This document shows positions 7,631 through 15,638 of a stretch of 26,172 bases of DNA, in pieces. The DNA is taken from positions 1 through 26,172 of the forward strand of contig JBMNSJ010000029.1 in NCBI GenBank assembly GCA_050945135.1, read 5' to 3'. Origin of the DNA: WRIS01 sp050945135. GTDB taxonomy: Bacteria > Actinomycetota > Coriobacteriia > Coriobacteriales > Eggerthellaceae. The number at the start of each line of letters is the position of its first letter. Within the stretch, counting starts at the first letter, position 1. The notes below the pieces were generated by a model. It had not been told where the DNA came from, did not search any database, and saw only the letters and a list, made by a program, of their open reading frames with translations. The translations under genes and the position numbers were made by a program.

Positions 7631-8071
7631 TTACTTAAAGAAACTGCCTAGATTAAAAGCATCTTTTATGTCATCGAAAGCACTCTTGAGCTCTCGAGCT
7701 GTTTCAACGCCTTCTTTATAGATGACATTAAAGTCATTCGTTGCCGCAGCAACGCCTTCTTTGGTTATGCCAAGGTCGTACTCGTTTTCTTCTTCCTCGA
7801 ACTCTTCGTACTCTTCTTCGTCATATTCCTCATCATCATATTCTTCGTCGTCGTACTCTTCGTCGTATTCTTCGTCTTCGAGTTCGTCGTCTATATCATA
7901 GTCGTCCTCGTCGCCATCGAAAGCCTCTTCAAGGTCTTCTTCGTCGGCATCGGGACCAAGCTCGTCATCTTCGTATTCTTCTTCGAGGTCAAATTCGTTT
8001 TCTTCGTCGGCTAACTCAGCATCAGTCTCAAGCTCTTCCTCAACGGCTTCTACCTTCTCGTCTAATGCCAT
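7631..8071 (-). CDS. Extremely acidic protein between smpB and ssrA
   Basis: 146 aa; I do not recognise a family. Residues 1-100 contain about 64 Asp/Glu and only one Lys, with a run of YDDEE-like repeats at 67-91. The last 46 residues are quite different: a compact, mildly amphipathic segment from GITKEGVAAAT to NLGSFFK. The whole chain has about 72 acidic and 7 basic residues. It is a real gene: AGGAGG lies five bases before the ATG, and it follows smpB by nine bases in the same operon. No signal peptide or membrane segment is present, so it should be cytoplasmic. A poly-acidic tail of this kind can mimic nucleic acid or bind basic proteins such as ribosomal proteins or SmpB; this is a guess. 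Confidence 0.85.
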   Translation of the reverse strand: MALDEKVEAVEEELETDAELADEENEFDLEEEYEDDELGPDADEEDLEEAFDGDEDDYDIDDELEDEEYDEEYDDEEYDDEEYDEEEYEEFEEEENEYDLGITKEGVAAATNDFNVIYKEGVETARELKSAFDDIKDAFNLGSFFK

Positions 8072-8080
8072 GACATCCTC

Positions 8081-8545
8081 CTAACGACTACGCTCTTTTA
8101 GAGCACGCTCAACTTCACGTTTGGAATCCCGTGCAGCCATGCTTGCACGTTTATCATAGAGCTTCTTTCCTCGCGCGATAGCAATTTCTACTTTTACGAG
8201 TGAGTTCTTCGCAAAATACATATTCAAGGGAACGATAGCCATCCCCTTTTCCTTAATTGCTTCGTTAAGCTCAATGATTTCTCGCTTATGCAATAAAAGT
8301 TTACGCTTTCTGTCGGGATCTGGATTGTTAATGTTGCCTTGCGCAAAAGGCGGAATGTGCACATTATGCAACCAGGCTTCGCCATTGCGCACGAGCGCAA
8401 AACTATCAGTCATCTGACAGTTGTTCTCCCGCAAAGAGCGCACTTCTGTTCCTGTTAACTCGATACCCGCCTCAAAACGATCGAGTATTTCGTACTCATG
8501 AAAAGCTTTTCTATTCTTAGCGATTATTTTCTTTTCTTGCTTCAT
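8081..8545 (-). CDS. smpB: SsrA-binding protein SmpB
   Basis: 154 aa, typical length. Clear family blocks: NRKAFHEYEILDRFEAGIELTGTEVRSLR at 11-39, then WLHNVHIPPF, RKRKLLLHKREI, and the basic C-terminal tail KLYDKRASMAARDSKREVERALK that enters the ribosomal A/P channel. SmpB binds tmRNA and is needed for its charging and delivery to stalled ribosomes. Its partner ssrA lies 0.6 kb downstream on the same strand with the acidic gene between. The upstream M42 peptidase gene ends 33 bp before the start, so the two are probably co-transcribed. Confidence 0.97.
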   Translation of the reverse strand: MKQEKKIIAKNRKAFHEYEILDRFEAGIELTGTEVRSLRENNCQMTDSFALVRNGEAWLHNVHIPPFAQGNINNPDPDRKRKLLLHKREIIELNEAIKEKGMAIVPLNMYFAKNSLVKVEIAIARGKKLYDKRASMAARDSKREVERALKERSR

Positions 8546-8578
8546 CGCAAATCTAACACCATATTCTCTTTCTTGCTT

Positions 8579-9646
8579 CTACATACCAGGAATGAAGCTT
8601 GAATCCTCATCCAAATCCAGTATGAACCGAACGAGCAATTTTACTGTTTGATCAAGGTCAGAAAGCATCAAAACCTCGGTAGGAGTATGCATATAACGAA
8701 GCGGGACCGATATAAGGCCGCTCGCCTTACCACCGCGCGTTACCTGGATTGCGCGCGCATCCGTTCCTGTGACTCCGGGCTCTGCTTCAATTTGATACGA
8801 AATACCTTCTGCTTGCGCTGCTGCAACAAGTCGGTCGTATACCTCAGGGTTAATATTAGGGCCACGTGCAATAACCGGACCTTCGCCGCACACGCACTTG
8901 CCGTACTTAGACTTATCAATGCCTGGGTAATCGGTGGCGTGCGTTACATCAAAGGCAATACCAACATCGGGGTTTATTGAATACGTTGATGTTTGTGCAC
9001 CACGAACACCAATTTCTTCTTGAACCGTTGCCGCACAAATAAAATCACCTTTGGCGCGTCCGGCTTTTTCAAGCTCTTCCAAGACTCGAACAGCAACCCA
9101 AACACCCGCTTTGTCATCGAAAGCGCGTGATACAGCCATTCCGTTTCCGAAGGTTTCAAAGCCAACACCAAAGGTAATGCTATCGCCCACTTTAACGCGC
9201 TTTTTGACTGTTTTTGCAGGCAATCCCAAATCAATTACCAGCTTATCAATAGGCGTTACGTTCTTGCGCTCATCGGGGAGAATCAGATGAATTGGCTTGC
9301 GACCAACCACGCCTCGAAGTACGCCTTTTTCAGTATGAACGTCCACTCGCATACCGGGCAGCACAGCGGCGTCAACACCACCAATAGCCGAAACCGATAA
9401 ATAACCTTCATCACTAATAAAGGTTACCATCAAGCCAATCTCGTCCATATGCGCCGAAAGCATTACCGAAGGTCCGTTTCCGGTGCCTTTCAGCAGGGCA
9501 TGAACCGAACCCATCACATCGGTGGTGATTTCGTCAGCACTCGGGGCAAGTCTTTCGCGAAGCATTTCTGCAACAGCCATTTCGGACCCCGTTGGCGAAG
9601 CGGTTTCTAGAATATCTTTAAAGAATTTCAATTCTTTTTTCTTCAT
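8579..9646 (-). CDS. M42-family metallo-aminopeptidase
   Basis: 355 aa, full length for the M42 (FrvX/YsdC/TET) family of cytoplasmic aminopeptidases. These form dodecameric particles and trim peptides released by proteases. All expected metal and catalytic residues are visible: SAHMDEIG (His66, Asp68), AFDDKAG (Asp178), VQEEIGVRG (Glu210, Glu211), AFDVTHATD (Asp233) and MHTPTEV (His320). The ATG at 9646 is chosen because GAGGAG lies seven bases upstream; an in-frame GTG at 9661 overlaps that site. A perfect -10 TATAAT lies 34 bp before the start. It leads the smpB/acidic/ssrA block, which suggests a link to disposal of tagged or truncated chains, though that is inference. Confidence 0.95.
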   Translation of the reverse strand: MKKKELKFFKDILETASPTGSEMAVAEMLRERLAPSADEITTDVMGSVHALLKGTGNGPSVMLSAHMDEIGLMVTFISDEGYLSVSAIGGVDAAVLPGMRVDVHTEKGVLRGVVGRKPIHLILPDERKNVTPIDKLVIDLGLPAKTVKKRVKVGDSITFGVGFETFGNGMAVSRAFDDKAGVWVAVRVLEELEKAGRAKGDFICAATVQEEIGVRGAQTSTYSINPDVGIAFDVTHATDYPGIDKSKYGKCVCGEGPVIARGPNINPEVYDRLVAAAQAEGISYQIEAEPGVTGTDARAIQVTRGGKASGLISVPLRYMHTPTEVLMLSDLDQTVKLLVRFILDLDEDSSFIPGM

Positions 9647-9679
9647 GTAATAACTCCTCACTGCTTTAAGAGAAAACTC

Positions 9680-9685
9680 ATTATA
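9680..9685 (-). promoter_or_regulatory. -10 box for the M42 peptidase-smpB operon
   Basis: Perfect TATAAT on the minus strand, 33 bp upstream of the peptidase ATG. No good -35 is seen at the standard distance. Confidence 0.5.
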
Positions 9686-9757
9686 GCGCTATTCTTGTTT
9701 TGCGAGGTGAAGGTCAAAGCGTTTACATCACCAGGCGCTATTGCTAGAATTGCAGCT

Positions 9758-12229
9758 ATGATCGAAGCATCTTCATATTTTATCGTTTTCGAATTCTTGC
9801 GAAGATATTTCTCTTCGTTCAAAACTGCACCAGTCGATGTTTTTGATCTTCTCATCTGGGGTGGAGCAAGTTTGCTTATCCTATCATTCGTCATACTTCT
9901 GAGAGACTCCCCCGGAAAAACAGCGCGCATTCTCTATACAGGTGCAATGGCTCTTCAACTGGTGTGCTTAGTCTTGTTCGCTGTTTCAATCTTTCTGTTT
10001 ACGCATACCTTTGTTGAACAGTGGGCACTTCGCGTTTTAAACATCGAGCCACCACAGCTCTACTCATATGCCCTCTTGGTTCTTTTCGGTATTTCAGGAA
10101 TAACCACCAGTATTGCCGCTGGCTTCATGCCAAAAAAACCCGAGAATAATTCGGGTCTTAACGGCCGCCAGATTCTTCAAGCATACTCCTTCCTTGCTGC
10201 ACTGATTGTTGTTGGAATTGCATGCTGGAACTGGGCACATCAAGCCTTTGAGATGGGCATGCTTTCCATATTGCTCATTACAGAAGTTGTGAGCATTTTC
10301 ATTTGGTTCTACGATGCCTTTATCTACATACTCTCTAGAACCTTTCCTGCAAAACCCAAAGCAATACGCGAACCCACGCATGGACACATTAACCGTTTTG
10401 CGATAGTCATAAGCGCACGAAATGAGGAAAAAGTAATCGGCTCTCTCGTTGAATCTCTTTTCAGCATGAATTATCCTCGCGATAAATACACGGTGTATGT
10501 CATTTGCGATAATTGCACCGACAAGACCTCCTCTATTGCCCTCGAAAAAGGAGCAATAACGCTTGAACGAAACGATTTAGCTCGCAAAGGAAAGCATGAA
10601 GCGCTTAAGTGGTTTTTTACCAAGCTCGAATCCGATGAAAAGCCAGATACAAACTACGATGCCTACGTAATTCTAAGCGCAGACAATCTGGTTAACGATC
10701 AATATCTAAGCGAAATTAATGAGCATCTCAACGAGGGTCATGAGGTGATGCAAAGTTATCTGGGCTGCAAAAACCCCCACGACACCATTACTGCAAAATG
10801 CAACTCGGTAGGCCTATGGCTGGGAAATGCCAATTACCAAGAAGCTCGCGCCCGCCTCAATTTAAACGCTCAAGCGCGTGGAACAGGGCTCGTGGTGAGG
10901 CCATCTGTCTTGCAAGAGATTCCCTGGGAGTCTGATTGTCTCACTGAAGAATTAGACTTCAGCACAAGGTATCTTCTAAAGAAGAACGCTTCATGTCATT
11001 GGGTACATTCTGCTCGGCTCTATGCTGAACAGCCCTTAACCCTTAAAACTTCTATCAACCAACGCACTCGATGGATGCAAGGGCATATGGCTACCATGAT
11101 GAAATACGGACCCAAGCTTCTTGGATCGGCAATACGAAATGTAAGCCTGCGTCAGCTTGATGCCTGCTTCAATCTTATGCGACCCTTTTTTGTTCTCTTT
11201 ACCCTGATTGTGTATGCGCTCCGCTGGATTCTTCTTCTTATGTTTCCCAACAGTATCGCTGGCGAAAGCTTCCTCATGAGCTTTGAAACTGCTTTGGTAC
11301 TCGCGATTGCTTATGTCTTAATGCAGAGCTACGTGCTAAGCACCGAGAGCAATTTACGCTATGCTCTTTGGTTGCCGGTTTACTACCTCTACAACATTAG
11401 CTGGTCTCTTCCCATCTTCCGCGGTTTCATCAAAAGACACGAGACCTTTTGGGTTTCTACCTTTCACGCCAGAAACCTCTCGATTAATGATGTTTCTGAA
11501 GACTTGCAGATGAGCGAGGCACGTAGACGACTTGCGGGACTTGAAAATCTTCATGCTTTGCCTCTTGGTCAGATTCTTCTTAAGGCAGCGATTATCACTG
11601 GAGCTCAACTAAAACTAGCCTTAAGTATCCAAGAGAAAAACGGCGGGTCCTTAGGCAATATCTTACTGGAAACAGGTGCTATAAGCGCTGAAACCTTATC
11701 CACCTATATTGGCATACAACAAGTAATGAGAGAATCTTCGTATTACGACCCTCTAGAGCTTCACACCTTACAACTTGGAGAGATACTTGTTAACGCCAAG
11801 CTCATCACACGCGATCAGCTTGGAGCTGCTCTTGTATACCAAAAAGAGCATGGTGGTCGGATTGGCGAAGCGGTAGTTTCGCTGCGGATTCTTTCCCCTG
11901 AGGTGTTACGAATTTTCTTGGAAGTACAAAAAGTCATTGGTGCTAATTATCTCGATGAGCAGAAAGCACGTGAACTTATCAAAAGCATGTCATACACCAC
12001 AACGTCGTACTACCACGACATAGACTCTTTTGTTGTTGGCAGCGGTCTGGTAAGTAAACAGCAGCTTGAAACGGCTCAAATCTTTGGAGAAACTCACGAT
12101 AAATCACTCTTCGATTCGCTGCTTTATTTAGGCTATATTTCACCTGAGACTCTTGAAACTATTGAAGAGGCTCTCAAAGCAAGCGATCAAAGTCTTCGTT
12201 CTTGGCCTCAAGCCGAGGAGGGAGTCTAA
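9758..12229 (+). CDS. Membrane GT2 glycosyltransferase with C-terminal MshEN-like repeats (NfrB-like)
   Basis: 823 aa from the only N-terminal ATG; in-frame TTG (9695) and GTG (9707) lie upstream, and no start has a clear ribosome site. Order of parts: five membrane segments (about 30-48, 58-81, 102-123, 141-160, 168-192); a processive-type GT2 domain (about 213-445) with ISARNEE, CDNCTDKT, SADN (307-310), TEELD (396-400) and QRTRW (435-439); three more membrane segments (about 477-496, 505-527, 535-557); then three about 50-residue repeats (from 603, 673 and 755) of the type L-G-(E/Q)-I-L...I(T/S)...QL..AL..Q, as in MshEN/T2SS-E N-terminal domains. These can bind c-di-GMP in some proteins. 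This layout recalls phage N4 adsorption protein B (NfrB), which makes a surface glycan. The first Asp of the DxD motif is Ser here. Sugar and product are unknown. Confidence 0.88.
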   Translation: MIEASSYFIVFEFLRRYFSSFKTAPVDVFDLLIWGGASLLILSFVILLRDSPGKTARILYTGAMALQLVCLVLFAVSIFLFTHTFVEQWALRVLNIEPPQLYSYALLVLFGISGITTSIAAGFMPKKPENNSGLNGRQILQAYSFLAALIVVGIACWNWAHQAFEMGMLSILLITEVVSIFIWFYDAFIYILSRTFPAKPKAIREPTHGHINRFAIVISARNEEKVIGSLVESLFSMNYPRDKYTVYVICDNCTDKTSSIALEKGAITLERNDLARKGKHEALKWFFTKLESDEKPDTNYDAYVILSADNLVNDQYLSEINEHLNEGHEVMQSYLGCKNPHDTITAKCNSVGLWLGNANYQEARARLNLNAQARGTGLVVRPSVLQEIPWESDCLTEELDFSTRYLLKKNASCHWVHSARLYAEQPLTLKTSINQRTRWMQGHMATMMKYGPKLLGSAIRNVSLRQLDACFNLMRPFFVLFTLIVYALRWILLLMFPNSIAGESFLMSFETALVLAIAYVLMQSYVLSTESNLRYALWLPVYYLYNISWSLPIFRGFIKRHETFWVSTFHARNLSINDVSEDLQMSEARRRLAGLENLHALPLGQILLKAAIITGAQLKLALSIQEKNGGSLGNILLETGAISAETLSTYIGIQQVMRESSYYDPLELHTLQLGEILVNAKLITRDQLGAALVYQKEHGGRIGEAVVSLRILSPEVLRIFLEVQKVIGANYLDEQKARELIKSMSYTTTSYYHDIDSFVVGSGLVSKQQLETAQIFGETHDKSLFDSLLYLGYISPETLETIEEALKASDQSLRSWPQAEEGV

Positions 12230-12230
12230 T

Positions 12231-12776
12231 ATGATTTTCACCGAGATACTTAATCCCTTCTTGCTTAATCTTGCATGCTTCCTTTTTGCAAGCTTCTCGG
12301 TCTGTTTTATACTGCCCGACACCATAATGGCCCTAGGCTATCTTCTTCCTATTTCCGTTGGTCATATAAAGCGAAAAGAGATTCGAATCGAAGGCTTGTG
12401 GGCACTACTTCGAAAGCCGCTTATTTTGCTTTGTCTTGCATTGCTTCTTGTTGGACTCGTCTATCTCGCAAATCCACCTACTGGTACAGCACTCATGACG
12501 AGCACCCCTTCCCTTTTCTGCTGGCTTGCGAGCATTCCTATTCTTATTTTTGTGGCAGTTTTTCGACGTTCAACGTATCTCGATTTCTTCTACATGAACA
12601 TTTTTATGGAATTTGCTACCCCTATTGAACAGGCACGTTACGCACGTTTTATCGAGCGTCTAGACACTATGCCTCTAGCAGAAGCAGCGAGCGCGCTCGA
12701 AGATCAAGGGCTTACGTATCTTGAGAAAAAAGCACTTGAGCAGCGAATTCTTATGCTGGAAGAATCACAGAATTAG
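12231..12776 (+). CDS. Small integral membrane protein, partner of the GT2 enzyme
   Basis: 181 aa; family not recognised. Three or four hydrophobic segments are evident (about 8-42, 60-80, 93-112), followed by a charged helical C-terminal tail (about 125-181) rich in Glu, Ala and Leu. The ATG lies one base after the GT2 stop and is preceded by GAGGAGGGAG inside the end of the GT2 gene, so the two are translationally coupled and probably act together in glycan synthesis or export. A longer in-frame reading from 12153 lacks support. The stop is only five bases from the end of the convergent accDA gene, so transcripts must overlap or end inside it. Confidence 0.75.
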   Translation: MIFTEILNPFLLNLACFLFASFSVCFILPDTIMALGYLLPISVGHIKRKEIRIEGLWALLRKPLILLCLALLLVGLVYLANPPTGTALMTSTPSLFCWLASIPILIFVAVFRRSTYLDFFYMNIFMEFATPIEQARYARFIERLDTMPLAEAASALEDQGLTYLEKKALEQRILMLEESQN

Positions 12777-12781
12777 TACGC

Positions 12782-15175
12782 TTAAAACTTCCGGAATCGT
12801 TCGTATCGATCTTGAAGCAGTTGATCTAGAGGGATGCTAGAGAGCTCGTTGAGGGTTTCATCCAAATACTCTCGTATACACTCAGCAGCTGCTTCAGGGT
12901 TTTCGTGAGCAGGAGCATCGCCCTCGGATAAGACCGTGTCAGCCACGCCCATACTATAAGCTTCTTCAGCACTCATCTTCATAACAGCGGCTGCTTCTGC
13001 TGCACGCGTTCCGTCTTTCCAAAGGATAGACGCAAAGCCTTCCGGAGAAAGAACCGAATATACCGCATGGCGCTGCATAGCAACACGATCGGCCAAGGCG
13101 AGAGCTAGGGCTCCTCCGCTACCACCTTCTCCAATAAGCACGCTTATAATGGGCACCTTGAGCCCAGCTAAATGATAAAGATTGTCTGCTATGGCATTTC
13201 CTTGGCCACGCTCTTCTGCTTCCATACCGCAAAAAGCACCCTGCGTATCAACAATACACACTATCGGGCGACCAAATCGTTCTGCCTGCTTCATGATGCG
13301 AAGAGATTTGCGGTACCCTTCCGGTTGTGGGCAGCCAAAGTTGCGAGTGATTCGTTCCTTTAAGTTTGAGCCCTTTTCCTGCGCTACGACAGTTACCGGA
13401 AACGAACCGATCCATCCGATACCACAAATAATTGCAGCATCATCAGCAAAGCTCCGGTCTCCGTGCAGCTCAATGAATCCATCAACAATCTTGTCGATAT
13501 AAAAGCACGAGGTTGGACGACTGGTATTTCGCGCTAATTGCACGCTTTCCCAGGCAAGATTGCGAGATTCTGAAACCGCCACATCATCTGAAGCACTTTC
13601 GAGCGATATTCCCTCGTCTGCATCAAAGTGACTTTGGTTGAGACTGTCTTTATTTCTCTTTAGGTCAAAAGCCTTCTTTGTGCGATGAACATAGCTTGAA
13701 GACGATTGCTTTGGCTGCGTTTTCATGCGTCGAGAAGCTGAAACAAAAATTTTCTGGATACTCGGAATCATGCCCAGCTGCAAGGTATTGGTGACATTTT
13801 TCTCATGTGCAAGACTCTCAGAAACGTGCGCGAAGCTCATGAGCTCGCCTTCTTCACCACGGCTATTCTGCAAACTTGTAACATGAATCGCAAGAATATG
13901 TGCGAGGGTCTCACGCAAGGTTTTCCGATCGATGATGGCATCGATTAATCCGTGCTCAAGAGCAAATTCGGCAGTCTGGAATCCTTCAGGCAACTCACGC
14001 TTGATAGTGTCGCGAATCACTCGCTGTCCCGCGAAGCCAATGAGCGTATTCGGCTCGGCGATGATTATGTCGCCTTGCATTGCAAACGATGCAGTGACTC
14101 CGCCGGTAGTAGGATCGGTAAGCACTGCAACATAGGGAAGCCCTGCTTCAGAATGCCGCGCAACCGCAGACGATATTTTCGCCATTTGCATGAGGGACAA
14201 AAGCCCTTCTTGCATACGAGCGCCACCAGATGCGGTAAAGATTACCAAGGGCAATTCTCTCTCGGTGGCCCGCTCGATAGTTCGCGTAATCTTTTCTCCA
14301 ACAATAGAACCCATCGATCCCATAAAGAATTGCGAATCCATAACACAGAGCGCTAAGGGAATACCCGCAATTCGACCACTTCCACAGCGAACCGCCTCGG
14401 TAAGCTCGGTAGTCTCTCGGGCCTTTTCCAGCTTATCGAGATAGCCTGGAAACTCGAGCGGATCTTGCGGGTCAAGTTTTGGCCACCATTCTTTAAAGCT
14501 ATGAGCGTCAAGCATGTCGTCGATACGCTCAAGCGATGACATCCGAAAATAAGTATGACAAGAAGGACACACGAAGTGATTGATTGCCAGGCTTTGCTCG
14601 TTGAAAAAGAGACCACAATGAGGACAACTTTTCCAAGCGTTTTCGTCGACCACCGGCTTAAGAGCCTCACAAATGAGCCAGCCTGCCTGCGGAATACCTG
14701 CATCAAGGGCTTTCAAAACCTTAATTGAATGCATGCTCGCAAGACCAAGGAATCCTTCGTCTGCACACAGGCTAGGATCTATAAGGAGAATTGCTCCCAC
14801 ATTGCTTTCACGTGCTGCTTTAAGGATGGCATATGAGTTCTTAAAAGCTTCTTCAGAGAACTCTTTTCCTATGCTTACGCCAAGCTGTGCGATTTTGACA
14901 TAAGGATCTTTTTTGAGATCGTCGGTATAGGTAACGCAAACCTCAAGTCCCGCATCTTTACATGCCCTCACTGTATTGACTGCGTGGGCTCCAAAATCTA
15001 CGAGAAGCACTCGCGGCTGATCAAGTTCTTGGGCGAGCGTTTCAAGGCTATACGATATTGCGACCTTGTCATCTGGTGTAGACCCAGAAGATGTTTGACC
15101 CCGCTCAGCCTCGTCTTGAATTCGTGGCTCGAGAACGGGAATCTTGATATAGTTCGAATCTTTGATTCGTTTCAT
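12782..15175 (-). CDS. accDA: Fused acetyl-CoA carboxylase carboxyltransferase AccD-AccA with an AccC-like N-terminal remnant
   Basis: 797 aa. Residues 184-206 hold the AccD zinc ribbon (C184-x2-C187...C203-x2-C206); 207-435 are the beta carboxyltransferase (ASGGARMQEG, DPTTGGVTASFA); 436-540 are a low-complexity linker; 541-797 are the alpha subunit (DRSFADDAAI, EKGSNLKERITRNFG, GEGGSGGALAL). Together they move carboxyl from biotin to acetyl-CoA, making malonyl-CoA. The extra part, about residues 55-155, resembles the first domain of biotin carboxylase (RACKDAGLEV, a DDLKKDPYVKIAQLGVSIG block, then a distorted DPSLCADEGFLG where AccC has HPGYGFLSEN), with no ATP-grasp part after it. The start overlaps the fabZ stop (ATGA), last in the operon. 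No accB or accC lies in the window. AccD-AccA fusions are known; the AccC-like head is unusual. Confidence 0.93.
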   Translation of the reverse strand: MKRIKDSNYIKIPVLEPRIQDEAERGQTSSGSTPDDKVAISYSLETLAQELDQPRVLLVDFGAHAVNTVRACKDAGLEVCVTYTDDLKKDPYVKIAQLGVSIGKEFSEEAFKNSYAILKAARESNVGAILLIDPSLCADEGFLGLASMHSIKVLKALDAGIPQAGWLICEALKPVVDENAWKSCPHCGLFFNEQSLAINHFVCPSCHTYFRMSSLERIDDMLDAHSFKEWWPKLDPQDPLEFPGYLDKLEKARETTELTEAVRCGSGRIAGIPLALCVMDSQFFMGSMGSIVGEKITRTIERATERELPLVIFTASGGARMQEGLLSLMQMAKISSAVARHSEAGLPYVAVLTDPTTGGVTASFAMQGDIIIAEPNTLIGFAGQRVIRDTIKRELPEGFQTAEFALEHGLIDAIIDRKTLRETLAHILAIHVTSLQNSRGEEGELMSFAHVSESLAHEKNVTNTLQLGMIPSIQKIFVSASRRMKTQPKQSSSSYVHRTKKAFDLKRNKDSLNQSHFDADEGISLESASDDVAVSESRNLAWESVQLARNTSRPTSCFYIDKIVDGFIELHGDRSFADDAAIICGIGWIGSFPVTVVAQEKGSNLKERITRNFGCPQPEGYRKSLRIMKQAERFGRPIVCIVDTQGAFCGMEAEERGQGNAIADNLYHLAGLKVPIISVLIGEGGSGGALALALADRVAMQRHAVYSVLSPEGFASILWKDGTRAAEAAAVMKMSAEEAYSMGVADTVLSEGDAPAHENPEAAAECIREYLDETLNELSSIPLDQLLQDRYERFRKF

Positions 15176-15627
15176 GCGTTTTCACCTTTTGATAGCACGT
15201 ATTTCTGAATTGCAGAAGCGCATAGCTCTCCGTCTATCAGCGCCTCAACTTCTGCTACGCACATACGAGATGACGACTTTTGAATACTTGCCTTCAAAAC
15301 CACCGTGTCTCCCGGACGCACTTGACGGCGAAACTTTGCCTTGTCGATTCCGGTCAGAAATCCTATCGAACCCCCATCTCCCCGCGCGACAAGAATGCAC
15401 AAAGACGCTGCTTGAGCGAGCGCCTCCATGAGCAAAACCCCCGGGAATACGGGATAGCTCGGGAAATGACCCTGAAAAACAGGTAGATCTTTATCGATGT
15501 CAAGCTCGGCTACAATAGAAACTCCTGGTTCACACTCGATTACTCGACTGACCCAGAGAAAAGGATCGCGATGAGGCAAAACCGCCTCTATCCCTTCTTT
15601 TCCTTGAAAAAGTACGTCTGTATCCAT
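15172..15627 (-). CDS. fabZ: 3-hydroxyacyl-ACP dehydratase FabZ
   Basis: 151 aa, full length hot-dog-fold enzyme that removes water from 3-hydroxyacyl-ACP to give trans-2-enoyl-ACP in the elongation cycle. Family marks: LPHRDPFLWVSRV, FQGHFPSYPVFPGVLLMEALAQ with catalytic His54 and Glu68 at the same numbers as in E. coli FabZ. The 3' end overlaps the accDA start by four bases (ATGA), and it follows fabF by 11 bases. Only one dehydratase is seen; no FabA-type isomerase is present in this operon. Confidence 0.96.
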   Translation of the reverse strand: MDTDVLFQGKEGIEAVLPHRDPFLWVSRVIECEPGVSIVAELDIDKDLPVFQGHFPSYPVFPGVLLMEALAQAASLCILVARGDGGSIGFLTGIDKAKFRRQVRPGDTVVLKASIQKSSSRMCVAEVEALIDGELCASAIQKYVLSKGENA

Positions 15628-15638
15628 GATGTATAACC

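Noticed and set aside
7795..7990. Repetitive TTCTTCG-like stretch suspected as a CRISPR or tandem-repeat locus
   Set aside because: The units are irregular and in-frame Asp/Glu/Tyr codons of the acidic protein; there are no spacers.
7741..8073. Arg-rich 110-codon open frame on the plus strand opposite the acidic gene
   Set aside because: It is the antisense shadow of the GAA/GAC-rich repeat; it has no ribosome site, and its composition is explained by the real gene on the other strand.
12153..12230. Longer N-terminus for the small membrane protein
   Set aside because: It would overlap the GT2 gene by 77 bases without a ribosome site, while the ATG at 12231 has a very good one.
13952..14356. 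134-codon plus-strand frame inside accDA
   Set aside because: Antisense shadow of a strongly conserved carboxyltransferase domain; no ribosome site or known family.
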